NCBI GenBank assembly: GCA_022376925.1
Contig: JAIOJX010000001.1
Span: 38,658,170 to 38,722,169 of the forward strand
Length of the DNA stretch: 64,000 nt
Reading direction: 5' to 3'
DNA from: Tragulus kanchil
Taxonomy: Eukaryota; Chordata; Mammalia; Artiodactyla; Tragulidae
In this document: in pieces, positions 24,654 through 36,156 of the stretch
Layout: every line of letters starts with the position of its first letter
Numbering within the stretch: position 1 is the first letter of the stretch
The notes under the pieces: generated by a model
The model's input: the letters and a program-made list of their open reading frames with translations, nothing else
What the model was told of the DNA's origin: nothing
Databases searched by the model: none
Position numbers and translations under genes: made by a program

Positions 24654-26463
24654 TGTGTATGGAATATTTACTCTCACGATCATATGGCTGACTGGGAGCT
24701 GTGACTCAGTGTTGCCACCCAGCATCCCAAGGGAGTATGGTACCATATGTGAGTAGCCTAGGAAAAAATCAAAATTCAAACCTCAAATTAAGGTTTCTAC
24801 TGAATATGCACATATATATCGCTTTACAGTATCATAAGGTTGAAAACCATAAGTTAGACCAGAGTTAGGAACTGTCTATAAAGCATTTAACTAAAAAGTA
24901 AAAAAAGCAAAACTATGGAAAAAATGATATACCATGGTATCAGTCATCAAAAGAAATATGGAACAACAATATTAAATGATATTTAAGCAAAAGTTACTGC
25001 CAGAGATACAAGTCATTGCATATTGTTAAATGGATCAATTCATTAAGTGGATATGACTATCCTAAACATTTATGCTCCTCATCACAGAGCTTCAAAATAC
25101 ATGAAGCAAAAGCTGGCCAAACTACAGGTAGAAACAGAAAAGTCCACAAATACAGTAGAAAATTTCAACTCTCGTCTTTCATTAATAGATAGAATAAGTA
25201 GGCAGAAAATCAGCAGCAAGGATCTAGAAGATAAGGATAACACTATCAACCAACTTGATCTTGTTGACCCTTATAGAACATTCCATCCAACAACAGCAGA
25301 ATGATACTCTTTTTGAGAGCATACGATACGTTTACCAAGCTAGATAGATCATTCCAAGAGTCACATGTTGAACTACAAATTCAGTTTCCTAGTGGAGAGC
25401 TCGTCACAGTACCCATTTCATCTTTTTTTTTTTTTTTTTAAAGATTTATTTATTTATTTATTTATTTTTGGGTGGGGGTCGGGTTGGGGAGGGAGGGGAG
25501 CGGGCGGGCCACTTCTATTGGTCTTTCATTTTTCTGTTTTCATCCGTCTTTGTTCTTTGGCTCCTGTGGGCCTCCCATCGCGGTGGCGTCTGTCGTCGCA
25601 GAGCACCGGCTCTGGGCGCATGCGCCCCAGAGCTCCGACTCGGTGATTGGACACATGGGTCCAGCCGCTCCGCGGCACGTGGGATCTTCCCAGGCCAGGG
25701 ATCGAACCGGCGCCCCTTGCACTGCAAGGCGGTGTCCTTACCCACTGGACCATCAGGGGAAGCCCTGTGTATGGAATATTTACTCTCACGATCATATGGC
25801 TGACTGGGAGCTGTGACTCAGTGTTGCCACCCAGCATCCCAAGGGAGTATGGTACCATATGTGAGTAGCCTAGGAAAAAATCAAAATTCAAACCTCAAAT
25901 TAAGGTTTCTACTGAATATGCACATATATATCGCTTTACAGTATCATAAGGTTGAAAACCATAAGTTAGACCAGAGTTAGGAACTGTCTATAAAGCATTT
26001 AACTAAAAAGTAAAAAAAGCAAAACTATGGAAAAAATGATATACCATGGTATCAGTCATCAAAAGAAATATGGAACAACAATATTAAATGATATTTAAGC
26101 AAAAGTTACTGCCAGAGATACAAGTCATTGCATATTGTTAAATGGATCAATTCATTAAGTGGATATGACTATCCTAAACATTTATGCTCCTCATCACAGA
26201 GCTTCAAAATACATGAAGCAAAAGCTGGCCAAACTACAGGTAGAAACAGAAAAGTCCACAAATACAGTAGAAAATTTCAACTCTCGTCTTTCATTAATAG
26301 ATAGAATAAGTAGGCAGAAAATCAGCAGCAAGGATCTAGAAGATAAGGATAACACTATCAACCAACTTGATCTTGTTGACCCTTATAGAACATTCCATCC
26401 AACAACAGCAGAATGATACTCTTTTTGAGAGCATACGATACGTTTACCAAGCTAGATAGATCA
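24249..26463 (+). repeat. Tandem duplication 6 (offset 1,112)
   Basis: Copy A 24,249-25,351, copy B 25,361-26,463. It duplicates most of the SINE-transduction insert and a Tigger-like/L1 segment. One C-run indel (GTTTCCCTAG versus GTTTCCTAG) lies at the B start. Confidence 0.9.
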
Positions 26464-26653
26464 TATTCTGGGCCACAGGTTTCAAAAATTCAAAATAATT
26501 AGCTCATACAAAGTATATTATCTGACTACAATGAATTTAAATTAGAAGCCAATAACAGAAAAATCTCTGGAAACTTCCAAAATATCTGGTAACTGAATCA
26601 CACGCTTTCTAAATAATCCGCAAAGCAAAGAAGAAATAAAAATGTGGAGGCTA

Positions 26654-27672
26654 GGGCTTCCCCTGGTGGTCCAGTGGGTAAGGACACCGCCTTGCAGGGC
26701 AAGGGGTGCTGGTTCGATCCCTGGCCTGGGAAGATCCCACGTGCCTCGGAGCAGCTGGACCGATGTATCCAATTACCAAGCCGGAGCTCTGGAGCGCATG
26801 TGCCCAGAGCCGGTGCTCTGCAACAACAGAGGCCGCGGCGATGGGAGGCCCACAGGAGTCAAAGAACAAAGACGGATGAAAATGGACAAATGACAGATCA
26901 ATAGAAGTGGTTCCCCCCCAACCCAAAAAACCCAGCATCTGTTTAAAAAAAAAAAAAGAATAAGGAATATCTCTATAAACTGATATGGAGGGCTTCCCTC
27001 GTGGTCCAGTGGATAAGGACACACCTTGCAGTGCAAGGGGCGCCGGTTCCATCCCTAGCCTGGGAAGATCCCACGTGCCGCCGAGCGGCTGGACCGATGT
27101 GTCCAATTACCGAGCCGGAGCTCTGGAGCGCATGTGCCCAGAGCCGGTGCTCTGCAACAACAGAGGCCGCGGCGATGGGAGGCCCACAGGAGTCAAAGAA
27201 CAAAGACGGATGAAAATGGACAAATGACAGATCAATAGAAGTGGTTCCCCCCCAACCCAAAAAACCCAGCATCTGTTTAAAAAAAAAAAAAGAATAAGGA
27301 ATATCTCTATAAACTGATATGGAGGGCTTCCCTCGTGGTCCAGTGGATAAGGACACACCTTGCAGTGCAAGGGGCGCCGGTTCCATCCCTAGCCTGGGAA
27401 GATCCCACGTGCCGCCGAGCGGCTGGACCGATGTGTCCAATTACCGAGCCGGAGCTCTGGAGCGCATGCGCCCAGAGCCGGTGCTCTGCGACAACAGAGG
27501 CCACCGCGATGGGAGGCCCACACGGGCCAAAGAACAAAGACAGATGAAAATGGAGAAATGAAAGACCAATAGCAGCGGCCCACCCGCTCCTCTCCCTCCC
27601 CAAAATGACCCCCGCCCAAAGTAAATAAATAAATAAATCTTTAAAAAAAAAACATAAAAAAAAAGTATTAAA
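26654..27672 (+). mobile_element. Composite CHR-like SINE array in one insertion
   Basis: Three variant-body SINEs (starting near 26,654, 26,987 and 27,321) joined by a spacer ending AATATCTCTATAAACTG. The whole array sits in a single 16-base target-site duplication AAAAATGTGGAGGCTA (26,638-26,653 and 27,673-27,688). I see no separate duplication around the inner SINEs. Confidence 0.8.
26783..27455 (+). repeat. 334-base tandem repeat bounded by SINEs
   Basis: Two units offset by exactly 334. The middle SINE (26,987-27,270) has a left half matching the third SINE and a right half matching the first, with the switch inside the shared stretch GAGCCGGAGCTCTGGAGCG. This is the pattern expected from unequal exchange between two SINEs. 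Confidence 0.8.
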
Positions 27673-28158
27673 AAAAATGTGGAGGCTATTTTGAAATGGA
27701 TACTAATGAAAATATAACAACAGAATCTGTGAGATGCCACTAAATGTCTACAGTAGAAAAGAAGAGAGATCTCACAGCAATGATTTTTAGCTTCCATCAT
27801 AAGAATCTAGAGAGAGATGAACAATTAAACCCAAGGTAAGTAGATGAAAGGAAATAATAAAGATCAGAATAGAAATTGAGGAAATAGAAAAGAAATAAAC
27901 AATAGAGAAGATAAATGAAACCAAAACCTAATTCTCTGAGATCAACAAAATTGTTACTCTCCAGCCAGACAGACCAGAAAAAGAAGAAAGACAAATTGCC
28001 AATATGAGGAATGACAGAGGTGGTATCACTACAGATTCTACAGATATTAAAAGGATACGAAGGGAATATTATGAATAATAAATCTGGCAACTTAGATGAA
28101 ATGGACAGAAATCTTGGAAGACACAAAACACAAAAGCTCACATAAGATGAAATGGGTA

Positions 28159-28498
28159 GGGCTTCCCCTGGTGGTCCAGTGGATAAGGACACCGCCTTGC
28201 AGTGCAAGGGGCGCCGGTTCGATCCCTGGCCTGGGAAGATCCCACGTGCCGCGGAGCGGCTGGACCCATGTGTCCAATCACCGAGTCGGAGCTCTGGGGC
28301 GCATGCGCCCAGAGCCGGTGCTCTGCGACGACAGACGCCACCGCGATGGGAGGCCCACAGGAGCCAAAGAACAAAGACGGATGAAAACAGAAAAATGAAA
28401 GACCAATAGAAGTGGCCCGCCCGCTCCCCTCCCTCCCCAACCCGACCCCCACCCAAAAATAAATAAATAAATAAATAAATCTTTAAAAAAAAAAAAAA
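28159..28498 (+). mobile_element. CHR-like SINE, variant body (parent of 24,088 insert)
   Basis: Full-length, with A box, B box GGTTCGATCCC, variant body, C-rich stretch, AAAT repeats and A16 tail. 15-base target-site duplication AAGATGAAATGGGTA (28,144-28,158 and 28,499-28,513) inside L1 ORF2. Confidence 0.9.
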
Positions 28499-29479
28499 AA
28501 GATGAAATGGGTACTGTGACGAGCTCTCCACTAGGGAAACTGAATTTGTAGTTCAACATGTGCTACAAAGACATCTTGGCCAGATGGCTTCACTAGTGAA
28601 TTTTATGAAACACTTAAAGAAGTAATACCAATTTCTATACAAAGTCTCCCAGAAAGTTGAAAAGGAAAGCATACTTCCTCATTAATTCTATTTGCATTTA
28701 TTATCAGCATTACCACAATTAACAAAACCAGAAAATGACATAACAAGAAAACTACAGACTAATATCTCTCATAACTATAGATGCAAAATTTTAACAAATC
28801 GTTGTAACTATATATATATAAAGAGTACAGCCACATCAAGTGTGGTTTTTCCCAGCAAAGAAAATTTGGTTTACCATTTGAAAATCAAGCAATTGTAATC
28901 TACCATATTGATGAACAACAAAAAAACTAAGCATATGATTATCTCAGTAGATGCAGAAAAAGGATTTGACAAAACCCAACATCTATTCATAAGGAAAACT
29001 CTCAACAAGCTAGAAATAGAAGGAAATTTCCTCAGCTTGATGAAGGGTATTATGAAAAACCTACAGTTAACATAACATTTAATGGTCAACTACCAAATTC
29101 TTTCCCTCTAAGATCAGGAACAAGACGAGGATGTCCAACCTTGTTCAACATTTTACTGGGAGTTCTAGCTAATTTAAATGGTCAAGAAAATGAAACAAAA
29201 AGCATCTAGATAAGAAAGGAAGACATAAAGCTTTATTTGCAGATTACATGATCATCTATGTAGAAAAATCTAATGGATCTACAAGAACGCCACTAGAACT
29301 AAGAGTCACTTTAGTGTGATAGCTCTTTGTAACTCTAATTTTTGTTCCCTGACAAATAATAGATTTGAACATGTTTTTTTGAAAAAAAAAAAACAAACAA
29401 GAAGTGACTTTAACAAGGTTTCAGAATACAAGATCACATTTTATTTCTATGAACTAGGAACAAAAATAATCGGAAACTT

Positions 29480-29584
29480 TCGTTGTTGTTGTTAATTCTT
29501 GGCTGCATGCCTGCTGCATGTGGGACCAGGGATTGAACCCATTGGATGGTGGAGTCTGATCCACTGGACTGCCAAGGAAGTTCC
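29480..29584 (-). mobile_element. Short CHR-like SINE
   Basis: GACCAGGGATTGAACCCATT and CACTGGACTGCCAAGGAAG on the reverse strand. Confidence 0.65.
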
Positions 29585-29994
29585 AGAAACTGAAGTTTTC
29601 AAACAATGTTGTTTACAATTCAATGCGGGGGAAAATAGCCTTTTCAACAAATGCTGCTGGAACAAATGGATATCCATATGCAAAAGAATGAAGCTGGTCT
29701 CCTTCCTAGAACGGCAGGTAAAAGTTAACTCAAAATAGATTACAGACCTAAATGTAAGAGTGGTGAAACTGTAAAATTCTTAGAGGAAAACATAGTTCTA
29801 AATCCACATGCCCTTGGATTAGGCAATTGTTTTTTAGATATGACACCAAAAACAAAAGCAACCAAAGAAAATACAGACACATTGGGTTTAATCAACATTA
29901 AAAAAACTTTTGTGCATCAAAGGACACTGAAGAAAGTGAAAAGACAGTGCACAGAATGAGAGAAAATATTTGTAAATCATATATTTTAAGGGTC

Positions 29995-30202
29995 TAGTAT
30001 CTGGTAGCGCAGCTGGTAAACAATCCATCTGCAATGCGGGAGACCTGAGTTCAATCCCTGGGTTGGGAAGATCTCCTGAAGAAAGGCCTGGCAACCCACT
30101 CCAGTGCTCTTGATTGGAGAGTCCCATGGACATAGGCGGCTGGCGGGCTACAGATCAGGGGATCACAAAGAGATGAACACGACCGAGCAACTAAGCACTG
30201 CA
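29995..30202 (+). mobile_element. Bov-tA SINE
   Basis: GCGCAGCTGGTAAACAATCC head and Bov-A body, ending GACCGAGCAACTAAGCAC. Confidence 0.8.
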
Positions 30203-30276
30203 CATCCCACAATATAAAAGAATTCTTACAACTCAACAATAAAAAGATAAACACTCAAGTAAAGAATGGGCAAAAG

Positions 30277-30592
30277 GGGGCTTGCCTGATGGTCCAGTGG
30301 GTAAAGAGTTCGCCTTGCAGTGCAAGGGGCACTGGTTCGATCCCTGGCCCTGGAGGATCCCATGTGCCGAGAAGCAGCTGGCCCAGTGTGTCCAATTATG
30401 AGCCAGCGCTCTGGAGTGCATGTATCCAGACCCAGTGCTCTGCAACAAGAGAGACCACTGCTGTGGGAGGCCCACACATGCCGGGGAATAAAGATGGATG
30501 AAAATAATAAATAACTAAGAAAGAGCTTGTGGCATGAAGTTAAAAACAAACAAACAAAAACCAACAACCCGTGTTATCACTTAAAAAAAGAA
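30277..30592 (+). mobile_element. CHR-like SINE, variant body, with extra 3' sequence
   Basis: SINE body to about 30,515, then about 75 bases not found in other copies (includes GAGCTTGTGGCATGAAG) before a final A-rich end. All inside one 16-base target-site duplication AAAGAATGGGCAAAAG (30,261-30,276 and 30,593-30,608). Confidence 0.8.
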
Positions 30593-30610
30593 AAAGAATG
30601 GGCAAAAGTG

Positions 30611-30870
30611 ACTTCCCTGGTGGTCCCGTGGTTAAGAATCTGCCTTGCAATGCAGGGGGCCCCAGGTTTGATCCCTGGAGGAGGAACTAAGATCCCACAT
30701 GCCTCAGACCAACTAAGCCCATGTGCTACTCCTGAAGGCTGCAAACTCTTAGATACAACTAGAGAGCCCCTAAACTGCAATGAAAAGATCTCGACCCAAC
30801 AAAGATCCTGTATGCCATAACTAAGACCCGATGCAGCCAAATAAACTAATAAATAAATAAATATTCACAA
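30611..30870 (+). mobile_element. CHR-2-type SINE
   Basis: Head GACTTCCCTGGTGGTCCCG, CHR body (CAACTAAGCCCATGTGCTAC) and AATAAATAAATAAAT tail. Confidence 0.8.
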
Positions 30871-31473
30871 ACAGAACAGGCGAAGGATCTGAATAGACAC
30901 TTCTCCAAAGAAATCTCTAAATGGTTACTCATGAAACATCGTTATTCATCAGGAACATGCAAATCAAAATCACAATGAGATAGTACCTCACATGCACTAA
31001 GATGGTTATAATAAAAACAAAAGTGGAAAATACATGTGTTGGGGGAGAATGTAGAGAAATTAGAACCCTTTGGCATCACTGGTTGAGATGTAAAATGGTA
31101 CAACTGCTGGGGAAAATGCTTTGGCAGTTTCTCATGATGTTAACATGTATGACCCAACAATTCCACTCCTAGGTATATATAGACACAGAAGACCTGAAAA
31201 CATGTTCACACAGAAACTTGTACACAAACATTTACAGCATCATTATTCATAGTAGTCCAAAAGTGATAACAACTTAAATGTCTGTCAACTGATAAATGGA
31301 TAAACAACATTATGTCCATACAGTGGAATATTGTTCATTCATCAAAAGGCATGAAGTACTGAAACAAACTACCACATGGATGAACGTTGAAAACATGATG
31401 CTAAATGAAAGAAGCCATTCATAAAAGGCCACATAGTATATGATTCCATATATATGAAATGCATGGAAGAGGC

Positions 31474-32768
31474 ACCCTACCTGCCTCCTGAGAAACCTGT
31501 ATGCAGATTAAGAAGCAACGGACATGGAACACGGACTGGTTCAAAATCAGGAAAGGAGTACGTCAAGACCGCATATTGTTACCCTGCTTATTTAACTTAT
31601 ATGCAGAGTACATCATGTGAAATGCCAGGTTGGATAAATCCCAAGCTTGAATCAAGATTGCTGGGAGAAATATCAACAACCTCTGATGTGCAGATGAGCC
31701 TCTTGAATGAGGGTGAAAGAGAAGAGTGAAAAAGCTGCCCTAAAACTCAACATTCAGGGCTTCCCTGGTAGCTCAGTAGTTAAGAGTTCACCTACCAATG
31801 CAGGGGACATGAATTCGATCCCTGCTCTGGGAAGATCCCACACACTGCAGAGCAACTAAGCCCATGAGCAACAACTATTGAGCCTCTGCTCTAGAGCCTC
31901 GAAGCCACAACTACTGAAGCCCGTGAACCCTAGAGCCCAAGTTCCACAAGAGAAGTCACCACAACCAGAAGCCTGCTCACCTCAACTACAGAGTAGCCCC
32001 CACTCCCTGCAACTAGAGAAGAACCTGTGGCAGCAGTGAAAACCCAGAATAGCCAAAAATAAATAAATAAATAAATTTAAAAAGCCCCTCAACATTCAAA
32101 AAACTAAATCATGGCATCCAGTCCCATCACTTCATGGCAAATAGTGGAGAACAGAGTGGAAGTGTTGACAGATTTAATTTTCTTGGGCTCCAAAATCACT
32201 GTGGACAGGGACTGCAGCCTTGAAATTAAAAGATGCTTGCTCCTTGGAAGGAAAGCTATGACAAAGCTAGACAGCATATTAAAAAGCAGAGACAGTACTT
32301 TGCTGACAAAGGTCCACATAGTCAAAGCTATGGTTTTCCCAGTAGTTATGTATGGATGTGAGAGTTAGACCATAAAGAAGGCTGATTGCCAAAGAATTTA
32401 TGCCTTTGAACTGTGGTGCTGGAGAAGACTCTTGAGAGTCCCTTGGACTGCAAGGAGATCAAACCAGTCAATCCTAAAGGAAATCAACCCTGAATATTCA
32501 CTGGAAGGACTGATGCTAAAGCTGAAGCTCTAATACTTTGGCCATCTGACGCAAAGAGACGACTCATTGGAAAAGACCCTGATGCTGGGAAAGATAGAAG
32601 GCAGGGGTAGGGAACAATAGAGGACAAGATGGCTGGATGGCATCACTGACTCAATGGACATGAATCTGAGCAAACTCCGGAAAACAATGAAGGACATGGA
32701 AGCCTGGCATCCTGTAGTCCATGGGGTTGCAAAGAGTCAGACACAATTTAGTAAGCAAACAACAACAA
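31474..32768 (+). mobile_element. BovB (RTE) LINE, 5'-truncated
   Basis: 3' portion of BovB: reverse-transcriptase C-terminal region (31,480-31,745) and the conserved 3' end (AGCAAACTCC, AACAACAACAA tail). Flanked by a 12-base target-site duplication CATGGAAGAGGC (31,462-31,473 and 32,769-32,780) in the L1 3' end. Frame broken; also split by a CHR-2 SINE. Confidence 0.85.
31757..32087 (+). mobile_element. CHR-2-type SINE inside BovB
   Basis: Full CHR-2 with body blocks GAGCAACTAAGCCCATGAGC and GCAACTAGAGAAGAACCTG. Target-site duplication CTCAACATTCA (31,746-31,756 and 32,088-32,098). Confidence 0.85.
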
Positions 32769-33005
32769 CATGGAAGAGGCCAATCCGTAGAGATATAAGT
32801 ACAATAGATTAGTGGTTACTAGGGAATGGAGGCAGGGGTGAATGAAAGGCTTATGGATATGGAATTTCTTTTGTAGGGTGATGGAAATGTTCTATAATTT
32901 GATAGTGGTGATGGTTATACAACTTAGTGAATATATGAACAACCACTGAGTTGTATTATAAAATGCTGAATTTTATGTGAATTATATGCCAATTTTAATT
33001 TTCCA

Positions 33006-33124
33006 ATTAAATTTTTTTTATTATATTTTTGCCATGCCATGCAGCTTGTGGGATCTAAGTTCCCACATCAGGGATTGAACCTGGACCCAGGCAGTGAAAG
33101 CCCCACTGGACTGACAAGGAATTC
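33006..33124 (-). mobile_element. Short CHR-like SINE
   Basis: Reverse tRNA-Glu head (CAGGGATTGAACCTGGACCC) with a T-rich left end. Confidence 0.7.
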
Positions 33125-33270
33125 CTTATTCCAATTTTTTTGGGGGGCGGGGGCAGGTTGCAGTTTTTGATTTCCCTAACCACCACTGATACTGAGCATC
33201 TTTTAATGTTCTTATGACCTTTTTCTTTGGAAAAATGTGTATTGAAAGCTATCCCATTTTAAAAATTGGA
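33125..33270 (-). mobile_element. Inverted L1 fragment
   Basis: Read on the minus strand, this is L1 ORF2/3'-end text that continues into the + strand L1 at 33,590. It is bounded by an inverted TATTCCAATTTTT / AAAAATTGGAATA pair. Confidence 0.5.
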
Positions 33271-33589
33271 ATAGGCTTCCCTGGTGGTCCAGTGGATAAG
33301 GACACCGCCTTGCAGTGCAAGGGGCGCCGGTTCGATCCCTGGCCTGGGAAGATCCCACGTGCTGTAGAGGGGCTGAACCGATGTGTCCAATTACCGAGCT
33401 GGAGCTCTGGAGCACATGCGCCCAGAGCCAGTGCTCTGTAGCGAGAGAGGCCACTGTGATGGGACGCCCACACAGGCCAAAGAACAAAGATGTATGAAAA
33501 TAGATAAATGAAAAAGACCAATAGAAGTGGCCTGCCCGCCCCCCCTTCCTCCCCAACCCACCCCTCCACCAAAAAAAAACTGCAATGAG
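33271..33589 (+). mobile_element. CHR-like SINE, variant body
   Basis: Full variant body with GGTTCGATCCC B box and C-rich tail. No target-site duplication seen; it sits at the joint between inverted and direct L1 pieces. Confidence 0.8.
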
Positions 33590-34245
33590 ATATCACTTTA
33601 CATCACTAGGATGGCTTGAATGTAAAAAGTCAAACAATAAGATGCTAAGATGCGTAAAAATAGGAACCTCATGCCTTGTTGGTGAGTTGTAAAATGGGAC
33701 AGCTGCTTTGGAAAATAGTTTGGTAGTTCCTCAAAAGGCTAAATATAGTTACCATATGAAGGTAAAAGCTCATAGGCATATACTCAAGAGAACTGAAGAC
33801 ACACATATATGCAAAAATTTGTACATGAGCATTCCTAGAAGCATTTTTCACCCTGGTCAAAAAGCAGAAACAACCTACTGATCCATATGACACTATTAAT
33901 ACATACAACATAAATGAATCTCAAAATAATTCTTCCAAGTAAAAGAAACCAGCCAAAAAAATGCATACAGTGCTATTCCATTTATATAAGATTCTAGAAA
34001 ATGCAAACCATACAGTAACAGAAAGCAGATCAGTGGTTGCCTGGGGACGGGGACTGGGGAGGGGATGGAGTGAAAGATTACAACAGGGCAAATGAAATGT
34101 TAGGCAGTGATGGAAATGTGATGGTTTTATGAAGACAGCCATATGTCAAAACTTAGCAAATTGTATACTTTCTGCACAGCAGGCCAATGTGCAGGTTACT
34201 GTATGTTGATTATATCTCAAAAAGAGCTATAATGAAAAAATGTTT
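33590..34245 (+). mobile_element. L1 3' end
   Basis: GCAATGAGATATCAC through TTGGTGAGTTGTAAAATGGG to ATATCTCAAAAAGAGC. Last 255 bases repeated at 35,081-35,336. Confidence 0.6.
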
Positions 34246-36156
34246 TAAGGAGCAGGTTTATTTAGTTGGTTAGTTAGTTTTACTTGACTGTGCTGGGTCT
34301 TAGTCGCGGCAGGCAGGATCTTTGATCTTCCTTGTGGGCTCTTTAGTTGCAGCATGTGAACTCATCGTTGAGGCATATGGAATCTAGTTCCCTGACCAGG
34401 GATGGAACCTGGGCCCCCTGCATTGGGAACTCAGAGTCAATGGACCACCAGGGAAGTCCCTGGAGCAGGTTTTTGAACAGATGAATTGCAAGGTCCTTTC
34501 TGGCTCTGATTCTGTGATGCCTATTAGAGGGGATGACCCCAAAGCCTTGCACCAACATGGTGCTTTGTAATAGGACACCCAAATCATTGAGATCAAACAG
34601 GATTTTGCTTGAATTATTCAGAGACAGGCCTTGTTCTTTACCTTTCTGGGACTGCGTAGACAGAGCCCAAAAGCTCAGTGGATGACAGAGTAGGGAAGCA
34701 CACCTTCCAGGCACTGGGAAAACGTCCAGGTCAGAGGAGGAAACTGGGGAAACAGCAGCCTAATGAGCTCTGTTCTTTCCAACTTCTTTAAGTCTATGAT
34801 TCAGAGAATCGGCTCGCCATGGACATTCCAGACCAGTGAGGCATCTCGGGGCCATGAATGCATAGACATCCCAGGGGAAAAAACAATGGAAGACAAGATG
34901 GAAATGAGAAATGGCCTTTTTAGGTCTCTTGACCCAAAAGCAAGGAGCTGAGAGGATATGGAGGAAGAGGTGGAAGTGTCCCTTCCCTGCCGGAAAGGAG
35001 ATTATGACTTGACAGGGTCTGGGGAAATCAAATACAACACAGCAGAGAGTTGGAATGTCAGGCCTCCTGCATACAGTGAAAATTCTAGAAAATGCAAACC
35101 ATACAGTAACAGAAAGCAGATCAGTGGTTGCCTGGGGACGGGGACTGGGGAGGGGATGGAGTGAAAGATTACAACAGGGCAAATGAAATGTTAGGCAGTG
35201 ATGGAAATGTGATGGTTTTATGAAGACAGCCATATGTCAAAACTTAGCAAATTGTATACTTTCTGCACAGCAGGCCAATGTGCAGGTTACTGTATGTTGA
35301 TTATATCTCAAAAAGAGCTATAATGAAAAAATGTTTTAAGGAGCAGGTTTATTTAGTTGGTTAGTTAGTTTTACTTGACTGTGCTGGGTCTTAGTCGCGG
35401 CAGGCAGGATCTTTGATCTTCCTTGTGGGCTCTTTAGTTGCAGCATGTGAACTCATCGTTGAGGCATATGGAATCTAGTTCCCTGACCAGGGATGGAACC
35501 TGGGCCCCCTGCATTGGGAACTCAGAGTCAATGGACCACCGGGGAAGTCCCTGGAGCAGGTTTTTGAACAGATGAATTGCAAGGTCCTTTCTGGCTCTGA
35601 TTCTGTGATGCCTATTAGAGGGGATGACCCCAAAGCCTTGCACCAACATGGTGCTTTGTAATAGGACACCCAAATCATTGAGATCAAACAGGATTTTGCT
35701 TGAATTATTCAGAGACAGGCCTTGTTCTTTACCTTTCTGGGACTGCGTAGACAGAGCCCAAAAGCTCAGTGGATGACAGAGTAGGGAAGCACACCTTCCA
35801 GGCACTGGGAAAACGTCCAGGTCAGAGGAGGAAACTGGGGAAACAGCAGCCTAATGAGCTCTGTTCTTTCCAACTTCTTTAAGTCTATGATTCAGAGAAT
35901 CGGCTCGCCATGGACATTCCAGACCAGTGAGGCATCTCGGGGCCATGAATGCATAGACATCCCAGGGGAAAAAACAATGGAAGACAAGATGGAAATGAGA
36001 AATGGCCTTTTTAGGTCTCTTGACCCAAAAGCAAGGAGCTGAGAGGATATGGAGGAAGAGGTGGAAGTGTCCCTTCCCTGCCGGAAAGGAGATTATGACT
36101 TGACAGGGTCTGGGGAAATCAAATACAACACAGCAGAGAGTTGGAATGTCAGGCCT
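33990..36156 (+). repeat. Tandem duplication 7 (offset 1,091)
   Basis: Copy A 33,990-35,065, copy B 35,081-36,156. One A/G substitution (CACCAGGG versus CACCGGGG); otherwise the same by eye. Confidence 0.9.
34258..34459 (-). mobile_element. CHR-like SINE
   Basis: Reverse copy (TGTGCTGGGTCTTAGTCGC; CTGACCAGGGATGGAACCTG). Repeated at 35,349-35,550. 34,460-35,065 and 35,551-36,156 are unique DNA in duplicate. Confidence 0.7.

Larger units (their letters stand above)
23620..25020 (+). mobile_element. Tigger/MER2-like DNA transposon, interrupted
   Basis: Text typical of this group (GTTGAAAATGCATTTAACAC; CACTTACATTAGCCT; GGTTTCTACTGAATATGCAC) runs 23,620-23,715, 23,891-24,087 and 24,654-24,890. 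The gaps are a BovB 3' scrap and a composite SINE insertion. Confidence 0.5.
21640..33003 (+). mobile_element. Old sense-strand L1, split by many insertions
   Basis: L1 text appears in order: 5' part about 21,640-22,560; ORF1-like 22,560-23,600; ORF2 endonuclease-like about 25,030-25,310 (copy at 26,140-26,420); ORF2 middle 26,464-26,637 and 27,689-29,480; C-terminal 29,590-29,990; 3' end 30,878-31,461 and 32,781-33,003. All frames are broken, so it is inactive. The assembly duplication at 24,249 adds confusion. One element or two adjacent old ones cannot be told apart by eye. Confidence 0.6.

Noticed and set aside
27797..28531. 244-codon minus-strand open frame
   Set aside because: Antisense of L1 plus a SINE; the frame ends match the repeat edges.
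31480..32770. Active reverse transcriptase gene
   Set aside because: The BovB is 5'-truncated, its frame is broken and it is split by a CHR-2 SINE.
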